64,000 nt of DNA from an uncultured Clostridium sp. GTDB lineage: Bacteria > Bacillota > Clostridia > Clostridiales > Clostridiaceae. A model generated the notes under the pieces. It was not told the DNA's origin. It made no database searches and saw nothing but the letters and a program-made list of their open reading frames with translations. A program made the translations under genes and the position numbers. Below are positions 20,507-31,867 of this stretch, piece by piece. The first letter of the stretch is position 1. Each line of letters opens with the position of its first letter. The DNA is taken from assembly GCF_947036855.1 (NCBI RefSeq), contig NZ_CAMQRY010000002.1, forward strand, positions 19,556-83,555, given 5' to 3'.

Positions 20507-22699
20507 ATGGATTTATATGCAGATATAATTGTAAATAGTGATGCAGTAACAATAGATAAGCCATTTAGTTATAAAGTTAAAGATGAACTTTTTGATATAA
20601 TAAAGCAAGGACATAGAGTGAGAGTTCCATTTGGTTTTGGAAATAGAACAATTGAGGGCTTTATTTTATCTTTATATGAAGAAGAAAAAAATGATAATAT
20701 AAAATATAAATATATATCATCAATTTGTGATGATAAGCCATTACTTAATAAAGAAAGTTTAATGTTAGTTGAATTTTTACGAAGAAAATATCTTTGTAAA
20801 TACATAGATGCACTTAGAATAATGATACCACCTAAAATACTTAGTGGTAATAAAGAAAAAACTAAACAAGTTGTAGTAATAAAAGATTATAGATTTGATT
20901 TAACTATAAAGCAGACAGAGGCTTTAGATATTATTAGAGAAAATAATGGATTATATACTAAAAGTGAGCTAATGAAAAAATTTAATATAGGCGCACATAT
21001 TATAAAGAAACTTGTTGAAAGTGATGCTGTAGAAGTAAGCATTCAAAAAGTTGATAGAAGTAATAAAAAAGAATTTGAAAATTATCCAGCAAAAAAGCTT
21101 ACAGATGATCAAGAAAATGCATATTATAAAGTGCTAAGAAGTAATAAAACTTGTTTGCTAAAAGGTGTTACAGGTAGTGGTAAAACAGAGGTTTATATGA
21201 ATCTTGTAAGTTCTATGTTGTTTGAAGATAAAGAATCACTTATATTAGTTCCAGAAATTTCACTTACACCTCAAATGATTGAACGGTTTAAAGGAAGGTT
21301 TGGAAGTGATATAGCCATATTTCATAGTAGACTCTCAGATGGAGAAAGGTATGATCAATGGTATAGAATAAAAAATGGTGAAGTTAAGGTTGCTATAGGA
21401 GCTAGGTCTGCTATATTTTTACCATTTAGAGAACTTGGAATAATAATAATAGATGAAGAACATGAAAGTACGTATAAATCAGAAATGAGTCCTAGATATA
21501 ATACAATAGAAGTTGCTAACTTTCTAAAGGGATTAACAGGATGTAAAGTGCTTTTAGGTACAGCAACGCCTAGTCTTGATAGTTATTATAAGACAATAAA
21601 AAAAGAGTATGAATTGATAGAACTAAGAGAAAGAATTGGTGGAAGACCTCTTCCTAAAGTAGAACTTGTTGATATGAGAGAAGAACTTTCAGCGGGAAAT
21701 AAAACTATGTTTAGTAGAGTTTTATATAATAAGATAAAAGAAAAACTTGAAAAAAAAGAACAGATAATACTTTTCTTAAATAGAAGAGGGTATTCAAGCT
21801 TTGTATCTTGTAGAAAGTGTGGATTTGTTTATACTTGTGATAGTTGTGATATATCAATGACATACCATAGTAGTGGAAAGATGATTTGTCATTATTGTGG
21901 TAAATCAAAGAAGCTAGATAATGCTTGTCCGAAATGTAGTAGTAAATATTTAAAGCACTTTGGAACTGGAACTGAAAAAGTAGAACAGGCAGTAAATAAA
22001 TACTTTAAAGATGCTAGAGTTGTAAGGATGGATGTAGATACAACTAGAAAGAAAGATTCACATGAAATTCTTTATAATAAGTTTAAAAATCAGGAAGCAG
22101 ATATTTTAATAGGAACACAGATGATAGCTAAAGGTTTTGATTTTGAGAATGTTACTCTTGTTGGTGTTCTTGCAGCAGACCTTGGGGTTAACTTCCCAGA
22201 TTATAGAGCAGGAGAAAAAAGTTTTCAAATCATAACACAAGTTAGTGGAAGAGCAGGTAGAGCAGATAAAAAAGGTGAGGTTATAGTTCAAACTTATAAC
22301 CCAACACATTATTCACTTGAATATGCTAAAACAGCTAATTATGAATCATTTTTTAAAAATGAACTTATGATTAGAAAAGCTATGGAATATCCACCTTTTT
22401 CAAAGCTTATGGTAATAAATCTAGGAAGTGTATTTGAATCAATGCTTATAGATTTTTCAAGAAAATTGCAAAGAGAATTAAACGTTATGTTGAAAAATGA
22501 AAGTGGAGTTTTAGTTTATGAAGCAGCTCAATCAGTTGTTTCAAAAATTAAAGATACTCATAGGTGGCAGATACTTATAAAAGGTAATATAAATGATTAT
22601 AATGCAGAACTTATAAAAAATAAGGTTTATAAGTTGACGCAAGGTGTATATAATAAAATTAGAGTTGTTATGGATATTAATCCAAACAATTTGATGTAG
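20507..22699 (+). CDS. priA: Primosomal protein N' (PriA helicase)
   Basis: GVTGSGKTEVY, DEEHESTYK, zinc-binding cysteines, SGRAGR. Confidence 0.96.
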   Translation: MDLYADIIVNSDAVTIDKPFSYKVKDELFDIIKQGHRVRVPFGFGNRTIEGFILSLYEEEKNDNIKYKYISSICDDKPLLNKESLMLVEFLRRKYLCKYIDALRIMIPPKILSGNKEKTKQVVVIKDYRFDLTIKQTEALDIIRENNGLYTKSELMKKFNIGAHIIKKLVESDAVEVSIQKVDRSNKKEFENYPAKKLTDDQENAYYKVLRSNKTCLLKGVTGSGKTEVYMNLVSSMLFEDKESLILVPEISLTPQMIERFKGRFGSDIAIFHSRLSDGERYDQWYRIKNGEVKVAIGARSAIFLPFRELGIIIIDEEHESTYKSEMSPRYNTIEVANFLKGLTGCKVLLGTATPSLDSYYKTIKKEYELIELRERIGGRPLPKVELVDMREELSAGNKTMFSRVLYNKIKEKLEKKEQIILFLNRRGYSSFVSCRKCGFVYTCDSCDISMTYHSSGKMICHYCGKSKKLDNACPKCSSKYLKHFGTGTEKVEQAVNKYFKDARVVRMDVDTTRKKDSHEILYNKFKNQEADILIGTQMIAKGFDFENVTLVGVLAADLGVNFPDYRAGEKSFQIITQVSGRAGRADKKGEVIVQTYNPTHYSLEYAKTANYESFFKNELMIRKAMEYPPFSKLMVINLGSVFESMLIDFSRKLQRELNVMLKNESGVLVYEAAQSVVSKIKDTHRWQILIKGNINDYNAELIKNKVYKLTQGVYNKIRVVMDINPNNLM

Positions 22700-22710
22700 G
22701 AGGTAAAGTT

Positions 22711-23154
22711 ATGGCATTAAGAACTGTAAGGGTTGATGAAGATCCGATATTAAGAAAGATTAGTAAAGAGGTTAAGGAGATAACTCCAAGAACTTCTATT
22801 TTAATACAAGATATGATAGATACAATGGTAGAACTAAATGGAGTAGGTCTTGCAGCTGTGCAAGTTGGTATTCTTAAAAGAATATTTATTGTTGATATAC
22901 AAGATGGAGCTGGATATAAAGTTTTTGTAAATCCTGAAATAATAGAAAATGAAGGTGTAGAAATTGGCCTTGAAGGTTGTCTTAGTTTACCAGGAAGAAC
23001 TGGAGATGTAGCTAGGTCAAAAAGTATAACTATAAAAGCTATGAATGAAAAGGGTGAAGATTTTGAACTTATAGCATCAGGGTTTTTAGCTAGAGCAATT
23101 CAACATGAGAATGATCATTTAAATGCTAAATTATTTATAGACCATATAAAATAA
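22711..23154 (+). CDS. def: Peptide deformylase
   Basis: GVGLAAVQVG, EGCLSLPG, QHENDHLNAKLF. Confidence 0.96.
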   Translation: MALRTVRVDEDPILRKISKEVKEITPRTSILIQDMIDTMVELNGVGLAAVQVGILKRIFIVDIQDGAGYKVFVNPEIIENEGVEIGLEGCLSLPGRTGDVARSKSITIKAMNEKGEDFELIASGFLARAIQHENDHLNAKLFIDHIK

Positions 23155-23160
23155 AAAGAG

Positions 23161-23195
23161 TTCAGTAGGATTAAGTATTCTACTGAATGTTTTTT
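23161..23195 (+). terminator. Terminator after def
   Basis: TTCAGTAG/CTACTGAA with T run. Confidence 0.75.
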
Positions 23196-23256
23196 AGGAA
23201 AATAAACTTTAATAATTAAAAAAATATAATTATCTGATATCATAGGAGGAAAAAAT

Positions 23257-24186
23257 ATGAATATAGTATTTATGGGTACACCAGATTTTGCAGTACCATC
23301 ATTAAAAGCACTAATAGATGAATTTGGAGTAAAGGCAGTATACACACAGCCAGATAGACCAAAAGGTAGAGGGAAAAAATTATCTATAACACCAGTAAAA
23401 GAACTTGCACTTGAACACAATATTGAGGTGTTTCAACCAGAAAGCTTAAGAAAAGAACCAGAAGCAGTTGCAAAACTTAAAGAAATGAAACCAGATTTTA
23501 TTATAGTAGTAGCATTTGGACAAATACTTCCAAAAGAGGTTTTAGAAATACCAAAGTATGCTTGTATAAACTTACATGGTTCATTACTTCCAAAGTATAG
23601 AGGTGCAGCACCAATACAGTGGAGTGTAATAAATGGTGAGAAATTCGCCGGAAATACAACAATGCTTATGGATGTAGGTCTTGATACAGGTGATATGCTT
23701 TTAACAAATAAAGTTGAAATAACAAGATTTATGACAGCTAGCGATTTGTATGAAGAGCTTAAAGGTTCAGGAGCAGGACTTTTAGTTGAAACTATTAATA
23801 AAATGATTAAAAATGAAATAACACCAATAAAGCAAAATGATGATGAGAGTACATATGCATCAATGCTTAATAAAGAAATGGCTAAAATTGATTGGTCAAA
23901 ATCAGCACAGGAGATTCATAATCACATAAGAGGTCTTAACTCTTGGCCAATGGCAACAACAAGTCTTGGAGATAAAGTAATAAAGATTCATGAAAGTGAT
24001 TATATAGAAGAAAATTCAGATGCAGCAGCAGGAACAATTATAGAAGCTAGTAAAATAGGAATACAAGTAGCAACAGGCAATGGGATTTTAATAATTAAAA
24101 AACTTCAAATGCCAAATGCTAAGCCATTAAAAGTACAGGATTTCTTAAATGGAAATACTATTGAGTTAAACACAAAATTAGTTTAA
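23257..24186 (+). CDS. fmt: Methionyl-tRNA formyltransferase
   Basis: FMGTPDFAVPSL, NLHGSLLPKYRGAAPIQW. Confidence 0.97.
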   Translation: MNIVFMGTPDFAVPSLKALIDEFGVKAVYTQPDRPKGRGKKLSITPVKELALEHNIEVFQPESLRKEPEAVAKLKEMKPDFIIVVAFGQILPKEVLEIPKYACINLHGSLLPKYRGAAPIQWSVINGEKFAGNTTMLMDVGLDTGDMLLTNKVEITRFMTASDLYEELKGSGAGLLVETINKMIKNEITPIKQNDDESTYASMLNKEMAKIDWSKSAQEIHNHIRGLNSWPMATTSLGDKVIKIHESDYIEENSDAAAGTIIEASKIGIQVATGNGILIIKKLQMPNAKPLKVQDFLNGNTIELNTKLV

Positions 24187-24191
24187 TAAAC

Positions 24192-24240
24192 TTTAAAATT
24201 AATATAAGTCTTAGAGATAATAGCTTATATTAATTTTAAA
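24192..24240. repeat. 17-bp perfect inverted repeat, 15-nt spacer
   Basis: TTTAAAATTAATATAAG (24192-24208) / CTTATATTAATTTTAAA (24224-24240). Confidence 0.85.
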
Positions 24241-24357
24241 TAAAAGATATGTTATACTAATATAAGTAAGTGTAGTATAAAAACTTATAGTTACATAATA
24301 AAAAGGAAGAATATTTTAGTTGGTAAAACAATAAAATTAAGAATAGAGGTAAAAATT

Positions 24358-25677
24358 ATGAATATGAGAAAAGTAATTGTAGAGATATTAGATGAAGTTT
24401 TTTATAGAGGAGCATACTCTAATATTGAGTTAAACAAAAGATTAAATAACATAGTTGCAGAAGCAAATGACAAAGGACTTGTAACAGAAGTTGTTTATGG
24501 TACTATAAAGTACAAAAAAACAATAGATATAATATTAGAGAGTTTTGTTAAATCAATAGACTCTATAGATAAAAATGTACTTAACATATTAAGAAGTGCT
24601 ATATATCAAATGAGATACTTAGATAGAGTTCCAGATTATGCTATAGTAAACGAAGCTGTAAACTTATCAAAAGAAAGAGCAAAAAACTTAAGTAGTTTTG
24701 TAAATGGAGTTTTAAGAAACTATCTAAGAAATAAAGATAAGAAGTTTGAAGGTAGACTATCAGGAACACAAAAACTAGCTTATGAATATTCATTTGAAAA
24801 ATGGATGATAGACCTTTTAGTTGGGCAGTATGGACTTGAAACAACTACAAAAATGCTTGCAGGTTTTAATGAAAGACCAGCAGTTACAGTTAGAGTTAAT
24901 AGCCTTAAAGCTGATTATGATGATGTTTTAGAAACTTTAGAAGAGCAAGGATATGATGTAGAAGAGGGATATATATGCCCAGAAGCTATAACAATCAGAA
25001 AAGGAAGCTCAATAGAAAGAAATGAACTATATCAACAAGGATTAATAACAGTTCAAGATGAGAGTGCAATGCTTGTAGCTCCATTATTAGATCCTAAAGA
25101 AGGGGATGTAGTAATGGATTTATGTAGTGCGCCAGGGGGTAAAGCTACTCATTTAAGTGAACTTTTAATGAATACAGGGGAAGTTCATGCATTTGATATA
25201 TATGAGCATAAATTAAGACTTATACAAGAAAATATAGATAGACTTGGAATTACAAATATAGAAATGGGAATTATGGATGCAGTTAAACTTAACGGTAAGT
25301 ATATTAACTTTGCTGATAAGATACTACTTGATGTTCCATGTTCAGGTCTTGGAATCATAAGAAAGAAACCAGAAATAAAATGGACTAAAAATGGTAGAGA
25401 ACTACAACAAATAGCTAGAACACAAATACAGATTTTAAATAATGCCTGGGAATATTTAAAGACTGGTGGAGAACTTGTTTATTCAACTTGTACTTTAAAT
25501 AAAAGAGAAAATGAAGATGTAATAGAAAGATTCATGGGTAGAAATAAAGACGCTAGTGTAGAAAAGGTATTTATTGGTCAAAATGATAATATCATATATA
25601 ATGGTGATGGAAGTGTTACTATATTACCAAATGAATATATGGACGGTTTCTTCATGGTAAAACTAAAGAAAAACTAA
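24358..25677 (+). CDS. rsmB: 16S rRNA (cytosine-967-C5)-methyltransferase RsmB
   Basis: NusB-like N-domain; [22 protein letters not shown]. Confidence 0.95.
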   Translation: MNMRKVIVEILDEVFYRGAYSNIELNKRLNNIVAEANDKGLVTEVVYGTIKYKKTIDIILESFVKSIDSIDKNVLNILRSAIYQMRYLDRVPDYAIVNEAVNLSKERAKNLSSFVNGVLRNYLRNKDKKFEGRLSGTQKLAYEYSFEKWMIDLLVGQYGLETTTKMLAGFNERPAVTVRVNSLKADYDDVLETLEEQGYDVEEGYICPEAITIRKGSSIERNELYQQGLITVQDESAMLVAPLLDPKEGDVVMDLCSAPGGKATHLSELLMNTGEVHAFDIYEHKLRLIQENIDRLGITNIEMGIMDAVKLNGKYINFADKILLDVPCSGLGIIRKKPEIKWTKNGRELQQIARTQIQILNNAWEYLKTGGELVYSTCTLNKRENEDVIERFMGRNKDASVEKVFIGQNDNIIYNGDGSVTILPNEYMDGFFMVKLKKN

Positions 25678-25690
25678 TGGAGGATTAAAA

Positions 25691-26728
25691 ATGAAAGATA
25701 TATTATGTATGAACCTTAAAGAGTTACAAACTTGGATGGGGGAAAATGGTGAGAGTAAATTTCGTGCAAAGCAAGTTTTTGATTGGATATATAAAGATAA
25801 AGATAGCTTTGATGATATGAAAAACTTACCAGAGAGTACAAAACAAAAGTTAAATAAAGATTTTTATCTAGAATATCCAGAGGTTATTGGTAACTTTAAA
25901 TCAATGACAGATGGAACAAGAAAGTATTTACTTACACTTGCGGATGAAAATATAATTGAATGTGTTGTTATGAAGCATAAACATGGAAACACAATATGTG
26001 TAACAACACAAGTTGGATGTAGAATGGGATGTAAATTCTGTGCTTCAACTATAGATGGAAGAATTAGAAACTTATCATCAGGTGAAATACTTGCACAAGT
26101 TATAGTGGCTACTAAACTTTTAGGTGAGAGAATTTCAAATATTGTTTTAATGGGAAGTGGAGAGCCACTTGATAATTATGATGAGGTTATGAAGTTTTTA
26201 GAACTTGTAAATGCAGACTACGGTCTTAATATAGGACAAAGACACATTACATTATCAACTTGTGGAATTGTACCTAGAATTAAAGATATGGCTGATAAAG
26301 AAATGCAAGTTGGGCTAGCTATTTCACTTCACTCAGTGACGGATGAAAGTAGAAAGCAAATAATGCCAATAGCAAATAAGTATTCTATAAAAGAGTTACT
26401 TGATGCATGTAGGTACTATATTGAAAAAACTAATAGAAGAGTTACGTTTGAATATGCATTATTAAAAGGTATAAATGATAATGTTGACATTGCAAATGCT
26501 CTAGGGAATTTATTAAAAGGGATGCTTTGTCATGTTAATTTAATACCAGTAAATGAAATAAAAGAAAATGATTTTAAAAAGCCATCTAAAGAAGATATAG
26601 AATTATTTAGAGGAGTTTTAGATTCGTATGGGGTAGAGGCAACTATAAGACAAGAAAAAGGTGCTGACATTGATGCAGCTTGTGGGCAACTTAGAAGAAG
26701 TCATATAGAAAAAAATAAAGAGGCCTAA
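25691..26728 (+). CDS. rlmN: 23S rRNA (adenine-2503-C2)-methyltransferase RlmN
   Basis: [12 protein letters not shown] radical [14 protein letters not shown]. Confidence 0.96.
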   Translation: MKDILCMNLKELQTWMGENGESKFRAKQVFDWIYKDKDSFDDMKNLPESTKQKLNKDFYLEYPEVIGNFKSMTDGTRKYLLTLADENIIECVVMKHKHGNTICVTTQVGCRMGCKFCASTIDGRIRNLSSGEILAQVIVATKLLGERISNIVLMGSGEPLDNYDEVMKFLELVNADYGLNIGQRHITLSTCGIVPRIKDMADKEMQVGLAISLHSVTDESRKQIMPIANKYSIKELLDACRYYIEKTNRRVTFEYALLKGINDNVDIANALGNLLKGMLCHVNLIPVNEIKENDFKKPSKEDIELFRGVLDSYGVEATIRQEKGADIDAACGQLRRSHIEKNKEA

Positions 26729-26746
26729 AAGGAGAATGGTTTATTT

Positions 26747-27466
26747 ATGGTGGGATTTGTAACTGATATAGGAAATGTTAGACAAATTAATGAGGATTAT
26801 GGAGATTACCAATTAAGTGGAAAGTATAAATTATTTATTGTTGCAGATGGTATGGGTGGTCATAATGCTGGAGAAGTAGCAAGTAAAATGGCAGTTGAGG
26901 GCTTAATTAAATTTGTGGAAGAAAATTATGGTGAAATAGCAGATAGTGAAATATTAATAGAAGCAGTAGCTGAAGTTAATTATGATATATATATACACTC
27001 TAAAAGGGCAAATAATCTTTCGGGGATGGGGACTACTATAGCAGCAGCTTTTGTAACAGATGAATGTATAAGAGTGATAAATATAGGTGATAGTGTTTGT
27101 TATGGGATTGATACGGAGTGTATTGATAAAATAACAAAAGATCATTCATTAGTACAAGAGTTATTGGATGCTGGTAGTATAAGTGTGGAAGAAGCTAGGA
27201 ATCATCCAAGGAAAAATATAATAACAAGAGCTGTAGGAACTAATATAAGAGTTGAAGTAGATCAATTTACTGTTCCAAAAAATGTTTACAAGTATTTAAT
27301 GTTATGCACTGATGGGCTTAGCAATGAAGTTAGTGAAAATGATATTTTTAATGAGATAAAAGGAACTGATGACATAAAAATATCAAGTAATAGATTAGTT
27401 GATATGGCTAAAACTGCAGGTGGAAAAGATAATATAACAGTTCTTGTTTTTGGAGGAGAGAATTAG
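26747..27466 (+). CDS. Stp1/PrpC family PP2C serine/threonine phosphatase
   Basis: ADGMGGHNAGEVAS, GDSVCYG, TDGLSNEV, KDNITVLV. Confidence 0.95.
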   Translation: MVGFVTDIGNVRQINEDYGDYQLSGKYKLFIVADGMGGHNAGEVASKMAVEGLIKFVEENYGEIADSEILIEAVAEVNYDIYIHSKRANNLSGMGTTIAAAFVTDECIRVINIGDSVCYGIDTECIDKITKDHSLVQELLDAGSISVEEARNHPRKNIITRAVGTNIRVEVDQFTVPKNVYKYLMLCTDGLSNEVSENDIFNEIKGTDDIKISSNRLVDMAKTAGGKDNITVLVFGGEN

Positions 27467-27467
27467 T

Positions 27468-29540
27468 ATGGAGTATAAAGTATTAGGAGATAGATATAAG
27501 CTTATAGGAAAAGCTGGAGAAGGCGGGATGGCTGTTGTTTATAAAGCGACAGATTTAAAACTTAATAGAGCCGTTGCCCTTAAAATACTTAAAGATACAT
27601 TTAAGGAAAATGACCAAATAATAAAAAAGTTTAAAGCTGAAGCGATGGCAGTAGCCATGCTTTCTAATCCCAATATAGTAAATGTTTTTGATGTTGGTTC
27701 AGAAGATGGGATAAATTATATTGTTATGGAATTTATAGAGGGTAAAACTTTAAAGGATATAATAATAGAAAAAGGTCAACTACCAGTAGATGTTGCTATA
27801 AGGGTTGCTATAAAAGTTAGTACAGCGCTAGAATGTGCTCATAAGAATAATATAGTTCATAGAGATATAAAGCCACATAATATATTGGTTACATCTGATG
27901 GAACTGTAAAAGTTACTGATTTTGGAATAGCAAAATCTATGGATTCTTCAACAATTGCACATACTAATACAATAATAGGATCAGCACATTATTTTTCACC
28001 AGAGCAAGCTAAAGGTGGGTATATGGACTTTAAAACAGATATATATTCACTTGGTGTTGTAATGTATGAAATGCTTACTGGGCAAGTGCCGTTTGATGGT
28101 GATACACCTGTTACAGTAGCATTAAAACATATACAAGAACCAGTAGTTCCACCAGTAAATTTAAATAATAAGATTCCAAGTAGTTTAAATAATTTAATTT
28201 TAAGGTGTTTAGAAAAAGATCCAGATAGAAGATATAGTACGGCTAAAGAAGTTACGACAGATTTAGATAGTATAAAGGATAATCCAAATAAGACATTAAA
28301 AGGTCAAGTGGATGAAGATCAATATACTAGAATTTTAAATCCTGTTGATTTAGATAAAACTACTATAATAAATAGGGATGCTGAGGATTTTATTATTGAT
28401 GAGAATTTGATGGATTCAAATGATATATATGAAGATGATGATTATGAAGATGATGATTATGAAGAGTATGATAATAGAGAGGCAAAGAAAAAAGTAACTA
28501 AGCCTAAGACTGTTAGTAAAAGTAGGACAGGATTTGTTGTTGCACTAGTAGCTGTCTTAGTAATTGTTGGTGGTGCATTTATAGGTATAAAAGCTGCTAG
28601 TAGAAGTGATGGTGGAAATAATTCTAATACAAATCAAGAACAGGTAGCAAATGTAGAACTTCCAGACTTAACTGGTTCAACAGTTAAAGATGCAACGGCT
28701 AGACTTAGTGAACTTGGGCTGAAATTCGAACAAATATTAGAAAATAATAATACAGTAAATGCTGGAACTGTTTTTAAAACAGAACCTGCGATGAACACTA
28801 GTATTCCTAGTGGTGACACTGTTAAGTTATATATTAGTAAAGGTGTTAAAACTATAAACATTCCAGATTTACAAGCTATGAGTAAAAATGCAGCTACAAG
28901 AACTGTAGAAGATTTAGGTCTTGAAGTTGGAGAAGTTACACAAATGTATAGTGATAATATAGCAAAAGGGCAGGTTATTAGAACATATCCAGCAACAGGA
29001 AATGAAGTTGCAGAGGGGACGGCTATAGATTTAATAGTTAGTAAGGGAAAAGAAGTTAAAACAGTGGAGATACCAAATGTTGAACAGAAATCTCTAGCAG
29101 ATGCAACTAATATTTTAGAAGGTTTAGGATTTTCAGTTAAAGCTACAAAAGGATTAGAAGCTAGTGATGCTACTAAGAATGGATTGGTATATGAACAAAA
29201 TCCAGTGGGATATACAGTGAAAGAAGGAACAGTTATTACAATAACATATTATGATAACTTTAAGGAAGGTGAAAAACCTGATGTACCAGTTCCACCAACA
29301 CCAGAAAATCCAGATGTAAAACCAGAACCTGAAAAACCTGTTACACCAACAGTAGATCCAAATGCAACAGAGGTAATGATTCCGAATGTTGTAGGTCAAA
29401 GTACTGCAAGTGCGAAGAGTACGCTTGAGGCACTTGGGCTAAAGGTATATGTTAATGGTTCGGGAGCAACTGTAAAAAGTCAAACGTGGGTAGCTGGTAG
29501 ACCAGCACCAAAAGGTTCAACAATAAATATAGGAACTTAA
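27468..29540 (+). CDS. prkC: PASTA-domain Ser/Thr protein kinase PrkC
   Basis: Kinase (HRDIKPHNILV, DFGIAKS), TM helix, three contiguous PASTA repeats plus a fourth after a Pro-rich linker; start moved to ATG 27468. Confidence 0.95.
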   Translation: MEYKVLGDRYKLIGKAGEGGMAVVYKATDLKLNRAVALKILKDTFKENDQIIKKFKAEAMAVAMLSNPNIVNVFDVGSEDGINYIVMEFIEGKTLKDIIIEKGQLPVDVAIRVAIKVSTALECAHKNNIVHRDIKPHNILVTSDGTVKVTDFGIAKSMDSSTIAHTNTIIGSAHYFSPEQAKGGYMDFKTDIYSLGVVMYEMLTGQVPFDGDTPVTVALKHIQEPVVPPVNLNNKIPSSLNNLILRCLEKDPDRRYSTAKEVTTDLDSIKDNPNKTLKGQVDEDQYTRILNPVDLDKTTIINRDAEDFIIDENLMDSNDIYEDDDYEDDDYEEYDNREAKKKVTKPKTVSKSRTGFVVALVAVLVIVGGAFIGIKAASRSDGGNNSNTNQEQVANVELPDLTGSTVKDATARLSELGLKFEQILENNNTVNAGTVFKTEPAMNTSIPSGDTVKLYISKGVKTINIPDLQAMSKNAATRTVEDLGLEVGEVTQMYSDNIAKGQVIRTYPATGNEVAEGTAIDLIVSKGKEVKTVEIPNVEQKSLADATNILEGLGFSVKATKGLEASDATKNGLVYEQNPVGYTVKEGTVITITYYDNFKEGEKPDVPVPPTPENPDVKPEPEKPVTPTVDPNATEVMIPNVVGQSTASAKSTLEALGLKVYVNGSGATVKSQTWVAGRPAPKGSTINIGT

Positions 29541-29549
29541 TAAAATTTA

Positions 29550-29588
29550 AAGAAATCCAAGAATTTATTCTTGGATTTCTTGCTTTTT
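29550..29588 (+). terminator. Terminator after prkC
   Basis: AAGAAATCCAAGAA/TTCTTGGATTTCTT 14-bp stem with T tract. Confidence 0.9.
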
Positions 29589-29659
29589 GTGTCATGTTTT
29601 GTTTATTATAAGATAAGAGAAAAAATAAAATGCGTAAAAACAAAAGAAGTGGAGGAATT

Positions 29660-30523
29660 ATGGAAGGTAGAATAATAAAAGGAATAGGTGGTTTTTATTA
29701 TATAAAAACTGATACAGATATAATAGAATGTAAGGCTAGAGGGAAATTTAGACATAAAAATATGAAGCCTATGGTTGGAGATTTAGTTGATATAAATGTT
29801 GAAAATGGAAAAGGTGTAATTGAAGAGATTCATGAAAGAAGCTCAGAACTTATAAGACCAACAGTTGCTAATGTTACAAGAGCATTTGTCGTATTTGCTT
29901 TAAAAAGTCCAGATATTCAATTTGATTTATTAAATAGATTCTTAGTATTATGTGAGCATAATGATATAGAAGCTATTGTTTGTTTGAATAAAGAAGATTT
30001 ATGTAGTGTAGAAGAAAGAGAGAGAATAGCAGAATCTATAAAAGCAATAGGATACCAAGTATTATTTATAAATGCTAAAGATGGTATTGGTTTAGAAAAA
30101 TTAAAAGAAATGATACAAGGACATATAACTGTTTTATGTGGACCATCAGGTGCAGGTAAATCTACATTATCAAATACGCTTATCAATAGAGAGTATATGG
30201 AAACAGGTGAACTTAGTCTAAAGATAGGTAGAGGTAAACATACAACAAGACATAGTGAACTTATAGAAATAGAAGATGGATACCTTGTGGATACTCCAGG
30301 ATTTTCAACTGTAGATTTAAGTTTTATGGATAAGGATGATTTAAAATTTTGCTTCCCTGAATTTACAAAATATCATGATGGGTGTAAATATAGAGGCTGT
30401 AACCATTATAAAGAACCTAAATGTGCTATAAAGGATAATATAGAACTTGGAAATATCGACAAATTAAGATATGATTTTTATATAAAGAGATTAGAAGAAA
30501 TACTTAATGGGAGAGTGAGATAA
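29660..30523 (+). CDS. rsgA: Ribosome small-subunit GTPase RsgA (start moved to ATG 29660)
   Basis: [15 protein letters not shown], circularly permuted GTPase, C-terminal Zn motif [14 protein letters not shown]. Confidence 0.95.
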   Translation: MEGRIIKGIGGFYYIKTDTDIIECKARGKFRHKNMKPMVGDLVDINVENGKGVIEEIHERSSELIRPTVANVTRAFVVFALKSPDIQFDLLNRFLVLCEHNDIEAIVCLNKEDLCSVEERERIAESIKAIGYQVLFINAKDGIGLEKLKEMIQGHITVLCGPSGAGKSTLSNTLINREYMETGELSLKIGRGKHTTRHSELIEIEDGYLVDTPGFSTVDLSFMDKDDLKFCFPEFTKYHDGCKYRGCNHYKEPKCAIKDNIELGNIDKLRYDFYIKRLEEILNGRVR

Positions 30524-31177
30524 ATGGTGAAAATAGCACCGTCAATTTTATCAGCAGATTTTAGAGTTTTAGGAGATCAAGTTACAAGAGTAGAAAATGC
30601 AGGAGCTGAATTCTTACATATTGATGTAATGGATGGAAGATTTGTTCCAAATATAAGTTTTGGGTTCCCTGTGATGAAAGCACTTAGAAATGATTGTAAG
30701 ATGATATTTGATGTTCACCTTATGATAGAAGAACCATCAAAGTATATTGATGATTTTGTAAATGCAGGAGCAGATATTTTAACAATACATTATGAAGCAG
30801 AAAGACATCTTGATAGAGCTATATCATATATTAAGAGTAAGAATATAAAGGCAGGAGTTTCTCTTAATCCAGCAACACCTGTTGATGTTTTAAAGTATGT
30901 TATAGGAAATCTGGACATGGTTCTTATTATGTCAGTTAACCCAGGGTTTGGAGGACAAAGCTTTATAGAATATTCTTTAGATAAAATTAAAGAAGTTAAA
31001 GAGCTGGCTATAAAAGCTGGTAATCCAGATATACTTATACAAGTAGATGGTGGAGTAGGCATAGCTAATATAGCTAAAGTTGCAAAAGCAGGAGCAAATG
31101 TCGTTGTTGCAGGTTCGGCTGTATTTAATGGTGATAAGATAGAAGAAAATATAAAAGCATTAAGAGCTAGTATATAA
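30524..31177 (+). CDS. rpe: Ribulose-phosphate 3-epimerase
   Basis: APSILSADF, HIDVMDGRFVPNISFG, MSVNPGFGGQSF. Confidence 0.97.
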   Translation: MVKIAPSILSADFRVLGDQVTRVENAGAEFLHIDVMDGRFVPNISFGFPVMKALRNDCKMIFDVHLMIEEPSKYIDDFVNAGADILTIHYEAERHLDRAISYIKSKNIKAGVSLNPATPVDVLKYVIGNLDMVLIMSVNPGFGGQSFIEYSLDKIKEVKELAIKAGNPDILIQVDGGVGIANIAKVAKAGANVVVAGSAVFNGDKIEENIKALRASI

Positions 31178-31806
31178 TGAGAGTCCTTTTAGTTGCAGCT
31201 GGAGATAGACCAGATATAGATTTATTAAATAAATACTTAAATTGCTCTGATAAAACAATTGCAATAGATAAAGGGGCGGAAGTTTTTATAGATAACAATC
31301 TGAAACCAGATTATGTAGTTGGTGATTTTGATTCTATTTCTGAAAAGTATAATGATAGGATAAAAAACTTAGAAAAATATATTTATCCAAGTGAAAAAGA
31401 TTATACGGATTCAGATATAGCAATTAGACTTGCATTTAAGCTTCAGGCAACAGAAATAATAATGCTTGGAATGACAGGTGGAAGAGTTGATCATATGCTT
31501 GGTAATTTAGGTCTTTTAGATAGATGCTTAAAAAATAATGTAAGAGCATATATAATTGATAAAAATAGTAAAATATTTTTAGTTGATAAAAAAGTTTTGT
31601 TAGATGGTGAAAAGAATGAAGTAATATCATTTTATCCATTTGGTGAAACTGTAAAAGGGCTAAATATTAAAAATGCTAAGTATGAATTAGAAGATTATGA
31701 TTTAGATCCATTTGAAAGTTTATGTAATTCTAATGAGTTTATAGGTGGGAAAATGGATGTTTCATTTAAATTTGGAAAATTATTAGTTATATATTCTAAA
31801 GAATAG
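31177..31806 (+). CDS. thiN: Thiamine diphosphokinase
   Basis: DKGAE, GDFDSI, SEKDYTDSDIAIRLA, GMTGGRVDHMLGN. Confidence 0.93.
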   Translation: MRVLLVAAGDRPDIDLLNKYLNCSDKTIAIDKGAEVFIDNNLKPDYVVGDFDSISEKYNDRIKNLEKYIYPSEKDYTDSDIAIRLAFKLQATEIIMLGMTGGRVDHMLGNLGLLDRCLKNNVRAYIIDKNSKIFLVDKKVLLDGEKNEVISFYPFGETVKGLNIKNAKYELEDYDLDPFESLCNSNEFIGGKMDVSFKFGKLLVIYSKE

Positions 31807-31867
31807 GAACATTTTCACTATCTGTTGCATAATATATAATAAGTTTAATTATAAAAGGGTGATGATA

